64,000 bases of DNA from Brienomyrus brachyistius (Eukaryota; Chordata; Actinopteri; Osteoglossiformes; Mormyridae). The notes under the pieces are model-generated. The model was not told the origin of the DNA. It saw only the letters and a program-made list of their open reading frames with translations, and did not search any database. Location: assembly GCF_023856365.1 (NCBI RefSeq), contig NC_064539.1:16009519-16073518 (forward strand). The letters run 5' to 3'. Position 1 is the stretch's first letter. Each line of letters starts with the position of its first letter. This document shows, piece after piece, positions 24,180-37,079 of this stretch. The translations under genes and the position numbers were made by a program.

Positions 24180-25496
24180 ACGCTGCGACTTGGACTGTTT
24201 TCCCCGAGTCCCGCAGATCTGTAGCTCTGCCTTTACAGGTTTAAAATTGGGTCTGGTTTCAGTCCACCATCCTTCTCCCAAGGCTCAGCTTTAACTAATG
24301 TAACTAATTTATTTTGTTTGTCAGAATCAGAAGACAAAGTAGGCTAATGGAATGTGGAGATTGTGTTGTTAAATAAATATTTCTTCAGGATCATATTAGT
24401 GTAAGTGCCTGGATGAATGGTGAAAATAATCAGAAATGATTTTAGATGTTTTTATTCGGTCATTAGGACTGAGGTATCCTTTATTTTATTTTATTTACAA
24501 AAAGAGAGTGGGATTGTTAATATGAATACTGAGGGGACTGTTTGGCCTGTAACAGAATAGGTCTGCAGGTGATCTGTTATCTTAGGGAAATTACTATACT
24601 TTTTTCTGTTCATGCTGTATTGCTCCCGCATTGTTCAGAAGTGTTTATATGCCAGTCATCGGTGCGTTGCTATGGAAAGATTGTATATCTGCTCGAGCCA
24701 AACGATGAGAACCGTTGGCTGAAATTTAAATATTCAAAATGCAATAAAGGAATCTGTTGTGCTGCCCCGACCTTATGATCAGATCAGACAAAGAAAGTTT
24801 CCTCCATAGTCCTGTCTTACTTTGTAGATGAAGGCTGTAAAGATAAGGTTTATCTGACGTTCTTTTGAATGTGTCCTTTAGTATCATGAAATAGGAGCTG
24901 TCTGTTTCCTTGAATAACAGACATAGCTAAGATTAAAAAAATAAAAGAATCAGCAGTAAATGACAAATCTTTTACCATGCCATGTGATACTAACTCTTCA
25001 TTTTTAGTGCGAGATCTATTGCTCAATATCATTATGTTAACTCTTAAATTGCAAAAAAAAACTGTTGTTGTACAAAAGGGTGCCCTATCTTTCAAGTCAT
25101 CTTAAAGGCCCTCGTATGCTCCCCCATACACTGCACAAATCACTGCACACTGCACAAACACACACACGATTCTTCACTTGTGCTGTGGGGTTTCTCCGTG
25201 GTGATGACAGTGCGACATACCCGTTTGCCCAGTTGCCAACAAGGCCGTTTTGTCTCCCGTGCTACGTAACAGGCTGCCTTTGAGGGTTCGCCAGCTGACA
25301 GGGTGGCATTCCGAATATTGTCTTTGGATCTCTGACAGATGGATCCCCTCAGTTTTCAAAAGAATTTTGATGCATTTAGGGGAGTTTCTCCACACAGAAA
25401 AAACAAATGACAGACGGAGCTTTGGTATGGTGTAAGGACAGATGTTTTCTTTACCCTTTCATACAACAAAACATTTAGTTCATTATACGTTCTGGT

Positions 25497-25536
<40 letters not shown>

Positions 25537-27140
25537 TCGCCATGTTCTTCAGTTGCAGTCCGAATGCTCATCAGTTCGCTGACCTCATAGTACGTACGAT
25601 GGCATGTAGCGTATCTTATAGTTAGCACAGCAGGCAGTGCAGTTATGCATGAACACGTGTGGCTGATTTCCTGCTTCTGCTGAATTTGATTCATCACACC
25701 ATACATATCAGAACTAATTCAGGTCTTTACATAAGGTGCAATTATTTGGTGTGACACAGCAGGCACCTCAGCTGTCTTTGTTATTAAAAAACACACAGAA
25801 AACTCTCATTATGTGAGCTGGGACACATCTTATCTCAGCACTAAGCCTGTTTGTCCCTGAGGTCTCGATACACATCTTGTGATTCCTCAACATTTCAAGT
25901 GACATGAGGTGGAAACAGGTTGGATCCTCTCTATAGTATAATGTCACCTTACAAGGAGGTGGATATGCAGACTGGATTTGGCTATATGAATATTTTTCCC
26001 CCAAAAACACTGAGACTAGTACACTGCAATCTGTCAGATCATGACTGATCATTCTGGAAAGAAGCCTGTTTATGTTTATAGCGTCTCTAAAGAGCATCTT
26101 TGTGTGCTGCTGTCTCAACATCTTTATCAATTCTTTACAGATTAGTAGCTGCCAAAGTACTTCCATGGACTCCCTGAGGGTGTCAGGCAAGAAAAAAAAG
26201 GGTGTCAGACGTTACATTCGATGAAGAATGTAGACAGCTGACATTCACTAGGATGATGAATCATAAGTGATGAATTGATGAAATGATGAATTTTAATGTG
26301 ATTTGTCTACAGAAACCGGCTTCCTAGTCCCTCACTGACATCAGTGCCACGCTGTGGCTGGACCTGCATGTACCGCAGCCTCTCAGAAGTAGGTTGTATA
26401 AACTCAACAGTCAACAGTCTCTTCCAGGAATTCAAGGCTCCGTTTCGCCCGCTGTGGAAACACATGCTTCCTTCTGCGGTGTGTTCCCACAAATGATTTA
26501 AAGACAATGGACAGTATTAACTAAGCAAAACAAGTGAACTTTTTCACTGTCTATCAGGAAGCTCAGTAAGCTTTTAGCCCTTTTGACTAATTAAAACACA
26601 CGTAATAAGTGGCTTTGCAGTCAGGCTGCTATTACAGCCATGTCCTTAACATTCACTACCATCACTGCTTTCCAGTTACAGATGTGCTTAGTAAACTGAG
26701 CTAAAGACCAAAGGCTGTCACCAAGAGTGCCCTCAAGGCGAGACATTACCACATGCCTAATACTACCGGAGGTGCTACGCTAGACTAACCCTACAAGAGT
26801 GAGCTCACAACCAGGATATATGAGTCATTCATTACAAGGCTTCAACAAGTGAGTGTGCTTCTGCATTTTGGGTGCCCCAGTTGAAGTGATAATTAGAGTA
26901 AAATATCAGCAATAGTCTGTGTGGCCCACAGTGAGGATTATGTTTGATGTGTGCGATGATGAAACAGATTGCAAGGAATCATTGCTCACATTAACCACAT
27001 TAAAATATATTGAAATTAATGTGTTCCTGAGCCATGGTGTGTTTGTCAACAGTTGCCTCAAATTGAGCATGACCTAAAGAAAATGTCATGTCCGTTCATA
27101 AGCTAGGATACTCGGCCAGGCACATGAAGAGTGGATTGCA
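24180..27140. other. Intron 1 sequence without recognised exon
   Basis: Contains a (TTTC)n tract at 25497-25539 and a short GATGAA-rich stretch near 26255-26295. A 140-codon minus-strand open frame (25768-26190) is unrecognised. Confidence 0.5.
25497..25539. repeat. (TTTC)n microsatellite
   Basis: About ten perfect TTTC units. Confidence 0.95.
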
Positions 27141-27149
27141 GTTAAACTA

Positions 27150-27450
27150 AGATTACATCAAGACGAATATGTATAATTAATGTGTAATTTCCTTTTGGAA
27201 GCTCATTTTCTCGCGCAGAAACAGTTGGCCAATTATTGCTCTCTGGCTGGCTAGGCCTATTTATTTATGGCTTTGTAGATTAATTGAAGCCTGTCAACGC
27301 TGTAACCCTGAAATTGATGGCTCTGTTGCTCTGTGGATTGGTAGAATTTATTAATTTGCATCCTTTATCATTTGTCTGCATTGTCAACAAGTGAAATTAC
27401 AATCATTTTTGAAAATCACTTGAGAATATTCATCAGCGTCTTAGCGAGGG
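27150..27450. promoter_or_regulatory. Candidate conserved non-coding element in intron 1
   Basis: A repeat-free block carrying several homeodomain cores (TAATTAATGTG; GATTAATTGAAG; TTAATTTGCAT, octamer-like), a CCAAT box and SOX-like ACAAT. Clustering suggests an enhancer. Conservation cannot be tested here. Confidence 0.25.
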
Positions 27451-27623
27451 TGGTGCATATAGCGGTGGATAATGTGTCACAGCACAAAATGACCATATAT
27501 GTGTGAACCGCAACCCAGTCAGCACAACCATAGTTACACTCATTTGTAACCCTATAACAGTTCTATTACAGACCATCAATGACTAACTGAGGCCAAGCGA
27601 CTATTACCTGTAATCTGCTGTTA

Positions 27624-28022
27624 CAGTCATACATTGCTGCAGGACGGGATACACTGACAAATGCGTCATTAGGCGATTTGGTGGATGTGCGAACATCATC
27701 GAGTGTACTTACACAATGTTAGCAAGTTCATTTCAATGTAACAATAAAAAGTACAGTAAATACATAAACCATAACATAGCTGTTTATTATCATTACCAAG
27801 TAATATGTACTGTTCATTATTGTATGTGCTATACTTTTATACTGGCACTACAATTGGTTTGTTTACCCCAGCGTCACCACAAACACGTGAGTAATGCATC
27901 ACATTACAACGTCACCATGGCTACAACGTCACAAGACGATATTTATTTTTCAGTTCCATTTTAATCTTATGGGACCGCCGTTGTATATACCCTTTCTTGA
28001 CTGAATATGTGGCTCTTGTCTG
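27624..28022. mobile_element. pogo/Tigger-type MITE flanked by TA
   Basis: The 399-bp element starts CAGTCATACATTGCTGC after TA (27622-27623) and ends …GTCTG before TA (28023-28024). Inside, 'AATGCGTCATTAGGCGATTT', 'GAACATCATCGAGTGTAC', 'CATCACAAACACGTGAGTAA'-like and 'AATCTTATGGGACCGCC' closely follow the mammalian Tigger/MER2-type consensus as I remember it. The transposase region is deleted between about 27715 and 27740. The 82-codon open frame inside is not meaningful. Confidence 0.75.
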
Positions 28023-28209
28023 TAGATAATCGGTATGTAGCTGATAGTTAAGTAAACTGGCCCAAAAAATATCTGTAATGGAATTTCAGCTTGAAGCATG
28101 GAGGACAGTGGTTGGAAATTAAATAAAAAATGAAAAGGTAGAATTTTAAAACCAGATTTTTTTTTTGGTGTGTAAATTCACTTTAGATGGCGTGACTTTT
28201 ACGCTCGGC

Positions 28210-28518
28210 GTGAGATGATGGTGCCATGGTTAGCACTGGTACCTCCCACCGTCAGGACCAGGGTTTGAGTCTCCACCATGCCTTTGTGTGTGTGCAGTTT
28301 GTATGTTTTCATGCGTTGTATTTTCCCCCTGATGCTTTGGGTTCCTCCTCACAGTTCAAAAGCATGCTGAGGTTAATTGGTGTTACCGAATTGCCTGTAG
28401 GTGTGCCTGTGTGAGTGAATGGGGTTGGTGCCCCATCCTGGGTTATTTCCTGTCTTGCCTTCGGGATCGGCTCCACAGCCCCCGGGACACTGCATAGGAT
28501 AAGCAGAAACTGGATGGA
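28210..28518 (+). mobile_element. Full-length tRNA-derived SINE with 13-bp target-site duplication
   Basis: The head has an A-box-like 'TGGTTAGCACTGGTACC' and B-box-like 'GGGTTTGAGTCTCC'. The body has 'AGCATGCTGAGGTTAATTGG' and 'GGGTTATTTCCTGTCTTGCC'; the tail is 'GATAAGCAGAAACTGGATGG'. Flanks TTTTACGCTCGGC (28197-28209) and TTTTAAGCTCGGC (28519-28531) match at 12 of 13 bases. Confidence 0.9.
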
Positions 28519-28531
28519 TTTTAAGCTCGGC

Positions 28532-31500
28532 TTTTAAGTAGCATCTGACGTTTTTCTGTCTTGTTTCGAAAGGCATATTTTTATTCTTAAAGTTGTCCTG
28601 TTTGGTGGATCAATATCAATGGCACTAGAGTGTGCCTAATGGTTTTGTTTGAAATATTTTGTTTGTTTTAGGCTTGTTTGTTTGATTGTGATGACTTGTT
28701 AATAGAGGAGGCTAAGGTTGTTACACACTTGAGATAAAGTACAGTGGATGTACCCTTCTGCATGCAGAAACTGGTTTGTTCAGAATGTGACAGAGTACTG
28801 TTATAGTCCAATTGGTTTTTGGATAATGACAGTTGGATGTTTCATTTTTAAAGTTTCTGTGTTTAGTGACTCTTTTACTGCCTTTGTCCCTTGTTGGAAT
28901 AAAGAAGAAATGTTGACCTATTCAGCGACAGAGTCAGGTGTAATGTCAAGAACTTTAAATAAATTATTGTAACTTAAATGTAAATTATTCAAAAGATATT
29001 TCAATCCTCATGATAAACAATGTGGAGGATGGATTCCAGTATTGGGCACCGCTCATCTGTCACATGCCAATTGTCGAACATGACTTTTCTCCAGACTGTG
29101 GCTATTTGGGATGAAGTACTGAGCAAGAAGATATGGAGAAGGGTGTTTGCTAAGCCAGGGAACAGTGTAAAATAACACATAGCTGAGGAAGAACTTCAAA
29201 AGAGGAAATATGAAGGCCGTCTTTCCACATGCTATTTGGCATTTGTTCAGCATGAGGTTTGTTGTTCAGGGCCGATCACAAACTCGCGGTGTCACCTGCA
29301 GGAGATAAAGACAGCGGACAAATTACCCTGTTAGCTGCAAAGTAATTACACAGTCAGCTTCCTCTGCAGCTTAGCTTTTCTTTTGAAAAAATCTCTTAAA
29401 ATCCTTAATGCTTTTTTTATAAGTGTGTTTCAGATCGTCATAATTTGTATGTGTCAGGTGTTTAGAATGTTTGCGGGCTTTATAGAGAGTAATAGCCCCT
29501 TCTATGAAGAATTCTTCTTGAATTCCCTTTCTTTCCGCTGCATGTCTCCCACACCTCGGGGAGAGTCGGTAAAGCAGATCACCGTGTCTCTCCATGAGGC
29601 TGCTCTGCTGTGGGACCTTGCAGGCTGATGGCTAAATTACTGTATCATCAATCATTGGCATGTGTGTTTATTACAGGGAAGAAATAAAAGAGACCTAAGG
29701 AAGGGGTGTTGTCAAGTATTTACCACTTTATTCTGCTGCTTGACAAGTCTTAAAGATTCTAAATTAACATCTTTATAAAATTGGTATTTTTTATAACAAA
29801 ATAAAAGGCATTAATGTTACTTGTCTTAGTTGTTGCCATCATATCATTTTCTCAGGTAATGACTGTTAAAACTCTGATGTATAAATTTCTCATAGTCTCA
29901 TAAACATCTACAATAGTATGAAAATCAATCTAAAAATCAAACAGTGTTATATTGTATCATTCTAAGAATGTGTCCTCATGGCAATAAAATTTAAATAGAA
30001 ACAGTTACCTATATGGCATCCATGCCCGTGTTTTGTTGAAATACCCAGGAACTTCAGTCCATATTTGAGAATTCTTACAGGAGAAGGAGAGTCTAACTCC
30101 TTTCTGTGAGGTCAGCTGTTTTCTATTTATACTCACTAGTTAATTCACCCTTTTTACTTTCATTGAGCTGTTGTTTGAACATGTGACGCAATGCTCAATT
30201 GAATGAATACGTAATTGAACATACTCAGTAGTGCTAACATGTTAGTAATACTAAGGAATATCTAAAATGGTGAACAAGGAGAAGTTACTATGTATTGAAA
30301 TGCATTAAAAAATATATATATTTTTTTTCATTACAAATAACCGATAAAATTCAATGGTCATTTATTCTCATTTAGATTTTATTAAGTATTCAACAGACAT
30401 TTAAAACAGTAATACCGTAACGTTTTCTATTTATAAAAATTAACAAATTGCAATTAACGTTGATCTAAAAATAAAAGTCTAATCTTTATGCTTGGTTATT
30501 CTGATCTTGGGTGTGCACTGCATTCAGTCAACAGCTCAGTCACATGCAGTTATTTAATAAAGGGCTCAGCGGTGATGGAAATCACAATAGCTTGTGGCCT
30601 GTGAGCACTGGAGATGGACTTGAGTGTCGTAAACCGTAAAACAGACACCTCTTCTGCTTTGATGCACCCTGTTCCTCTCAGTTGATTATCACCAGTTTCT
30701 TTGAAATTGCAGACACATTTTGTTGAACAACTGCATCCCCCATCATAGGGAGAAGTAATCAGGTGAGAGGTCGTCCCAATCCTGTTTCCCATCTGAGTCG
30801 ATTGCTTATCGAAGAGCAAAGTGGGTGGATCACGGCTTAAGTTCTCTTCTTTCAGCCTTCTTTGCTGGTCATTTATTTTTCGATGCGCTCCTCCCTGCCC
30901 CCCCCTCCCCCCCGCTTCCTGGGATGGAGCAGTCCAGGAATCTGAAACGGAACCATGGCCTCCTTGCATTATCCGATTTGACAGGCCTTTGAAGTGGACA
31001 CGTCGTGTTTATTACACATTCTTTCAGGTCTTCATTCTTTCAGATCTTTCACGTTTTGAATGTAGGAGTGAAGCCTAATGCTGTCTGATTATGTAAAAAA
31101 TAATACAAAGGAGTATTTTTCCAAGTGGTGTTTGAAGGTAAGGGGCCCCTTTTCTTAAAACTCACGCTCCTAGCTGTGCAAAGATAACACAGACATAGGT
31201 TCTAGCCAACTTCTGATCCTATGATTCATCAAAAACGTGCTTAGCGTGTGACCCCGTCCACATGCAGAACAGGCCCCAGCTGCCTGCTCCCCTCTTTGGA
31301 CACCTGACACCGTTTTTTCAGACTTCATTTCCATTTTCAGGCATCAGGAATCATCCTGGCCCAAAAACAACCCCCCCCCCCCCCCCCCCCCACAAATCAT
31401 TACACATTATGTACAATTTTCCATCAAGACACAGAAGTGACAACACTTTCTGGAGGCCCTTTGAAGGGGCCCAGTAGGACTGGGACATTTCACAGATCAG

Positions 31501-33949
31501 GAGGATGAGATCTTCATGAGTATCTCTTTATCCCTACTTACTCCCTGAAACACTGAGATGTATCACATGAAATCGTTAGTATTTGTACGATCAGCCACTA
31601 TATACCTTACAGCCCTGTTTCCCGTGCTCCTGCAAGGGTTAAATTCACAGTGGCGGCCCCACCTATGTGGAGAGGGTTTGTGGAATTCGCCAAAATGGAA
31701 ATGGGAGCCTTCCTGAATGAAAAAGGTTCCGGATGAGTGTAGGAAGTGTGCTACCTGACCCTGTATTAATGAAGGTTAATTTGCCGTTATGGTGGACAGT
31801 ACAGGGTAGCAAAGGAAACTGATGGATGTTCACATTGGGACAGATGCTGTAAGATCGATATGAATGATGCTTTAGTGGCAACGTCTTTTACTAACATTAG
31901 CTAATTGTTGTCTCAGGAGCCTGTTTTTTCCTAAGAGCAACTAATATAATATTTGTGTTCTCATAAATAATTATAAATAATTAACAATAAAAATCACTTT
32001 AGTTAGTCGCTGATATTAAGGCTGAAAGTGGAACTTCTTGCTTCAGAAAAGTTCCAGATAACCAGTCCATCAGTGGAAGGACACTTCTGCTGTTTCGGGC
32101 CTTTTCCTTTACTTAGTGTGCGTGTTTGAAAACATTCATTCTCTTTAAGAAATACATGCTGCTTCTGAGTTTTGTTTATGATGATTTAGCTGTCAAATTA
32201 CCATTATTCCTTATAGTACAATACAAGAAAAACTGTAACAGGTAAAAAGCAGAACAATCAATGAGTAGTTTCTCCTTTTCAGCAAAAATTTTGTTCAACA
32301 AAAATGTACAAATATATGTTACGTTATGTGTATAAACAGTGCATGCAAGGATACGGAGCTAGAAACCGCATTGCTGAGGAATTGGGTATCTGTAGATGGT
32401 TCTGGGCTGAGTTTTGGAGAAGTTCCTCAAACAGGTCTGGAAATAATTTGATCAGTCACATTTAATTTACTCCATTGCCTGAATTTGGAACAGACCAAGT
32501 ACAAAGGAGTTGTGCAAATATTTTTATTTTCCAAAAATTACTGGACTTGTGACCTAGTAGAGGATAAGTGTTTGGAAGATGGATATCCAAAATTCTACAG
32601 TATCCAAAAGTAGTGAATGATTTTAGACATTTTGATTGCATGAAGAAGTATCAGAGATGGAGACATGCATCTGATCCAATTAACTGCCTTCAAGTCTTCA
32701 AAATAGCTGGCTGGTTGCCATGGCAACCTATCCCTGAAAATTGCCAAATCTGAGAATGAACAGAAAGTATATTGTGTAGTGGCCTGATGGGCACAGATGA
32801 GATAAAGGGGATGTTTACACTGAATGAAATCAACAGGTGATTAACACTCAATAAAGGCACTTACATTCTGTCCATCCATCAATCTGCTTTCCATACCATT
32901 TATCCAGAGTTCGCTTGTGGCTGTCACTTTCTGCCTACCACATCTACCTGGCCCTCCTCTCTCCTCCTAGCAAGACTCTAACAAGCCACATGCGTTACTT
33001 ATTTGTCTTACCTCAAATTTCTGCCCTTGTATTACTCATTCCATTTGCCTCTCGTTTGCTCCCTCGTCAGTCATGTAGAAAAGTGCTTCTGAGTGCTTTG
33101 TTCTCCAGTCCTGTCATTGACATCAAACCTGCGTGTTGCCAGTACCTTCCCTTGTTCCGATCCTCCTGTTTTGGATCCCTCGTTATCCCGTTTATTTCCC
33201 AAATTTGTTCTTTAAGTTAAAAAAACCCTTTCTATTTCATTACCACGCCAGTTCCCGAGACTCTTGTCCCTCATCTTGTGACAGTGGCACTCATTGCGAC
33301 AAGCTCATAAATTAGTCATAAATTAAATAGCACACTAAGGCCCAAAAAATATACATTTAAATTTTTTTAAATAAATGAAGCTTTTCTGTTTTATGGTTTT
33401 TAGACTGATAACTGCTTTAAGAGAAAACTGAAAATATTGCATGCATCTGTGTCATAATGTTAAATTAAATTTTTGACAACAGGTGTAATTGAGGTTATTA
33501 ACCAATTAGCTTGTTTTTCCTAAAGCTTGCCAGTAGCGTCAAGAATTTAAATGAAACTGGACATCTTGTTATTTTCCTTGCTAAGGGATGCTTAAGAGTT
33601 CATCAGAATAGGGAACATTGTAATTTGCATTAATTAAGCCTAATCTAGGCCGCCATAATGTGTGCTTTCACCCTACTCTGACGAAAGTACCCAAAAATAC
33701 TAATTTGAAAAAAGGTCTCTGAATTTGATCACTAGTCTTCTGTCCTCTGGATTGTAGAGGACTGTTTTGATCAGTGGCTGGTAGTGCAGTCTTGATGCTA
33801 TGAGAAAGTGGGTGATGCGGTGCTTCAGATAATGGGCCTGCTGAATGGCTTAAAGACTGCAGCTTATAAACCCAGGGGGTGACAGTTAAGGCTGTATTCA
33901 GAAGGCTTTCACATGAGTTCCCATGAAGCACAAGGCGTAAGAAGGTAAC
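28532..33949. other. Intron 1 sequence without recognised exon
   Basis: Contains a 21-C run (31371-31391), C-rich DNA near 30897, a SINE-tail fragment near 32870-32900 ('CTGTCCATCCATCAATC', inverted) and AT-rich stretches. A homeodomain-like word (ATTTGCATTAATTAAG at about 33623) sits in unique sequence. No exon seen. Confidence 0.5.
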
Positions 33950-34150
33950 AGTTTGGACGGGCTGCTGGTTCACTGCAGTGCGTACTCACACACGTGCACA
34001 CACACAATACCACACTATGAGCAATTTAGAGATGCATGTTTACCGTGTTATTTAGCTGCTGGGGAAACTGGAGCATTGAGAGGAATCCTGTGTAAACTTG
34101 CAAAGAGCATGCAAATCCTACACACACCTAGCCACTGTGGTGCCCTAGAG
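33950..34150 (-). mobile_element. Degenerate SINE fragment
   Basis: 'CACTATGAGCAATTTAGAG', 'GGAAACTGGAGCATTGAG' and 'GAGCATGCAAATCCTACACA' follow the order of the common fish SINE body ('gggcaatttagag', 'ggaaaccggagcac', 'gaacatgcaaactcc'). Confidence 0.65.
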
Positions 34151-36309
34151 CTTCTTACAGCTCATGAAGAGAGATGTCAGTTGTACATTCGTCTACTCTT
34201 CCTACAGTTTGGAATTTGTAAAAGCTATATGACCTCCACCCATATATAATCATGCTGTAATTTTTAAAAGCCCATTTCCATTTAATTGTGCCTAACCTCT
34301 CTTGTTGCTGATATTTTCAGCTCTGATGGGCCTTTTATCCTTTTATGTCTTTTTTTCATCTATCCATTCATCAGTACCTTGTCTCCCTCCTCCTTCAGCT
34401 GATGATGAAGGTGGTGTCACCTGGATTTCTTTATTATTCATGATGAGAAACTACCAGCTGTATTTTAGATGTCTGCGCAGGATGTTTCTAGTGTCTGCGT
34501 CTTCGTCCGTGTAGAATAGCTGTAAAATGATCTGATGTTTACTTTTGCCTTTATGTGCAGCATGACTGTCAGATGTCTTGACACCAGTCTCTCAGATCCG
34601 TTACGTGTGGTTTTCTTTCCAGCACCAACTCTGTTTCCAGAACTGCTTTTCTGTTGGGCTCCTTTTCTTTTCCCGAGGTTTTGAATCTCAATAACAATGT
34701 ACTATGTGGTGAACGCATGTACCGAGCTCATTATTGTGGTACGTAAGTTTGTATCTTGGAGAATAAATTACAATATTAAATTACATATATAATTTATAAA
34801 CTTCTGAAGAAAACCACATTTTTCATGAATGCCCTTCCAATAAAAATAGGTTTTCACTGTAGCAGTTTTTTCCTCATTGAACTGGTTGTGTAACCAAGTT
34901 TGTTTGGAGGATAGACCAAAATATTGACAGATTTTCCTGTCAGGAAAGTCAAACATATTGATTATTTGGTTTCTATACCTCCTAAGGCATTCTTCCTGTT
35001 ATTTTTTGAAAATTGAGTATATATACATTTCTAGTGTATAGTATGTTACTCCTACAACTTTCATAAGTCTGTATTAGAAAAATAACAATGAATCAGGCAT
35101 TTTATAGCTTTGTTCATCTGCAGAAATCAGATAAAGTTGGGAGACAGGTTTGTTGCTCTCTTTGGGGAAAACATCTGCACGCTTTCTAGTCAATGGTGTC
35201 AGTAAACACGACACCAGACCTGCCCATCCTGACAGTTCAGCCCGTTTGATTCTTGGGAGCCAGTGTGTTGAAAGCAGAAGAAGATGGCCCACTGGTTTTT
35301 CAGGAAATAAGAAGCATACAGTATCTATATTTAGCAGTCGTTAGGCAGCGTTTTTGTCATGTCTTTGAAGCACTTTATACTGAGTGTGCTGGTATATGAT
35401 TGCAGCAGTAAGTCTGATTGACACAATCAGTTTTTCTTCTTCCTTGTACAGAACTGACGCTAAAGTCACCCCAGTAAATTCTGTGGTTTTACTTCCTTGC
35501 CGTTGTCATCTTTTATACAGTTAGTTCGTAATGAGATCCTGTATGGGGCACACGCCAGCCCATAACCCCCAGCCGTAATCCCGGCACATAACCCCCAATC
35601 ATCTTAGGAACTAAGATTAGCAGTTTGAAGCTGGATGGATGATATCTCAGAAAAAAATAACCGGAATGTCTAAAAACATAATGGAAACCAAAGCATATTT
35701 CTGATTTCAAAATCAGTTTTTTTTTTTTTTTTTAAGTAACGTATGTTTACCACCACATTGATAGGAGAACAAAAACACATTTCCTAGGCCTCTGAAAGGG
35801 CAGCAGGATCTTGAAGGATCTTTCTACTCCTGCATTTGGGAAGGAAGCAGGACCTCTTCCAGCTGAAGCAGCACAGCCGTGACCATGGGATTTTATGTAG
35901 TTCAGTGCTTTGCCCAGATTGATGCTCCTGACAATACGGATTGCTGTGTTAGCTTAGTGTTCTCAGTGGGGGGGTTTATCCAGGGCACCTGGCACACACA
36001 TAGGCCCACATACAGTGGCTTGTAACATGAAAGGCCCTTGGGATTTAAAGGCCTTAAATTACAAACGTACAGCTGTTCACCTGTGATCTATGGCAGAAAG
36101 ATTCTTAAAGCAGTTCAGGGTTAAATACGCTGCCCTGTGCCTGACTGTTATAGTGGATTAGTGCTCATGATTTGGTTATAATCTCAGGAAATCATCCTGC
36201 TTTATTTTAATCCAAGCTCTACAGGAGTCCAGCGTACATGCCGCTTAGGCTAATATTACCTGCGGCAGCTGCCCCCATCTGAGTGCCGTGTCACTTCCTC
36301 TGCCCGCAG
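34151..36309. other. 3' part of intron 1, no exon recognised
   Basis: Includes a degraded SINE tail near 35540-35640 ('CCAGCCCATAACCCCCAG', 'GCTGGATGGATG') and a 17-T run near 35720. Otherwise unique-looking. Confidence 0.5.
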
Positions 36310-36413
36310 AGTCCCCCCCTGAGCGAGCGGGCCGCAGGCGCAGCATGCCCGGCAGTGCTGGGGACAAGACCCCCACCATGGAGCCCGCCGCATCCACACC
36401 CTTCCGGGTCACG
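36310..36413 (+). CDS. dab2ip: dab2ip coding exon 2
   Basis: This 104-nt exon completes codon 41 (g+ag, Glu) and runs to Thr75. It encodes a Pro/Ser/Arg-rich linker beginning ESPPERAGRRRS, with MEP near residues 64-66, and ending PFRVT. The same order is found in DAB2IP and, more loosely, in RASAL2 and SYNGAP1. The acceptor is a pyrimidine-rich tract ending CCCGCAG at 36309. The donor at 36414 is a strong GTGAGT. Entry phase 1 and exit phase 0 match exons 1 and 3. The segment has no catalytic residues; it links the N-terminus to the PH domain and is probably disordered. Basic RRRS motifs suggest kinase sites, but that is inference. A long TG tract begins 101 bp after the donor. Confidence 0.95.
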
Positions 36414-36514
36414 GTGAGTCCCTGTTGTCCTCACTCACTTTCCTCTCTTCTGTTTCACATTCTGTCCCTGGTGTATTTAATAATGATATACAAAATAATG
36501 TATTTATTTAACTC

Positions 36515-36536
36515 TGCGCGCACGTGTGTGCGTGTG

Positions 36537-36593
<57 letters not shown>

Positions 36594-36641
36594 ATGTGCG
36601 TGTGCGCGTGCGCGTGCGTGTGTGTGTGCACGCACACACGT
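36515..36641. repeat. 127-bp alternating purine-pyrimidine tract (TG/CG)
   Basis: Uninterrupted pyrimidine-purine alternation: CG-rich ends flank a long TG core, ending in CACACACG. It begins 101 bp after the exon 2 donor. Such DNA readily forms Z-DNA, and the RNA is a UG-repeat binding tract. Confidence 0.95.
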
Positions 36642-37079
36642 CTGCACATGCATGCTGTACCATTGACTGGATTGTGGTGTGTAGATCAAGTCGAGAGACA
36701 GGAAAGACTCTGGGATCCAGAGATGGTGCCAAGCACAAATTAATAAGAGTAATCTTAGTTCTCTTCTGAAACAATAATATTAATTAGATATTTGCTTATA
36801 TAGCATTATTCATGTATATTCAGTGAACTGTAATGTATCTTGGAGGCTTTGTTTTGAGATTTTCATTTCAGAAAGCAATTTATCAAAGCACTAATGCATA
36901 AAATGTATTCATTTTCTTATAATGCTTTGTGTCTTGAAATTGGTAAATATCTGTTGCAAACCTTCTACCACAACAAATTATGCAATTTAGCAGAAAACAA
37001 ACATTGTTTTTCCTGGGCAGCTGGTGGAAAGGCACCGACTATTTGATTAAGTATTGTCCAATTGTGTCTCAATTCTTAT

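Larger units (their letters stand above)
22481..36309 (+). other. dab2ip intron 1 (13,829 bp)
   Basis: The intron is defined by GTAACT at 22481 and CAG at 36309; splice phase is 1. It contains a 40-bp minisatellite, a (TTTC)n tract, a possible conserved element near 27.2 kb, a Tigger-like MITE, a SINE and a degraded SINE fragment near 34.0 kb. In mammals an alternative first exon giving a shorter acidic N-terminus splices into the equivalent of exon 2. I looked for such an exon with a phase-1 donor and did not find one. Confidence 0.9.

Noticed and set aside
23011..24294. Three overlapping forward open frames of 383-427 codons
   Set aside because: They are the same 40-bp unit read in three frames. 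The period is not a multiple of three and the unit simply lacks stops, so there is no coding constraint.
25768..26190. 140-codon minus-strand open frame in intron 1
   Set aside because: No family resemblance, no promoter or splice support. Kept only as an unrecognised frame.
32915..33315. 101-codon open frame rich in Leu/Ser
   Set aside because: It might be a retroelement scrap, but I could not match it to any family, so it was not annotated.
22481..36309. Alternative acidic first exon known from mammalian DAB2IP
   Set aside because: No ATG-containing segment with the expected acidic peptide and a phase-1 donor was found by eye.
36288..36743. 151-codon open frame through exon 2 and beyond
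   Set aside because: Only 36310-36413 is exon; the remainder reads through the GTGAGT donor into intron and the TG tract.
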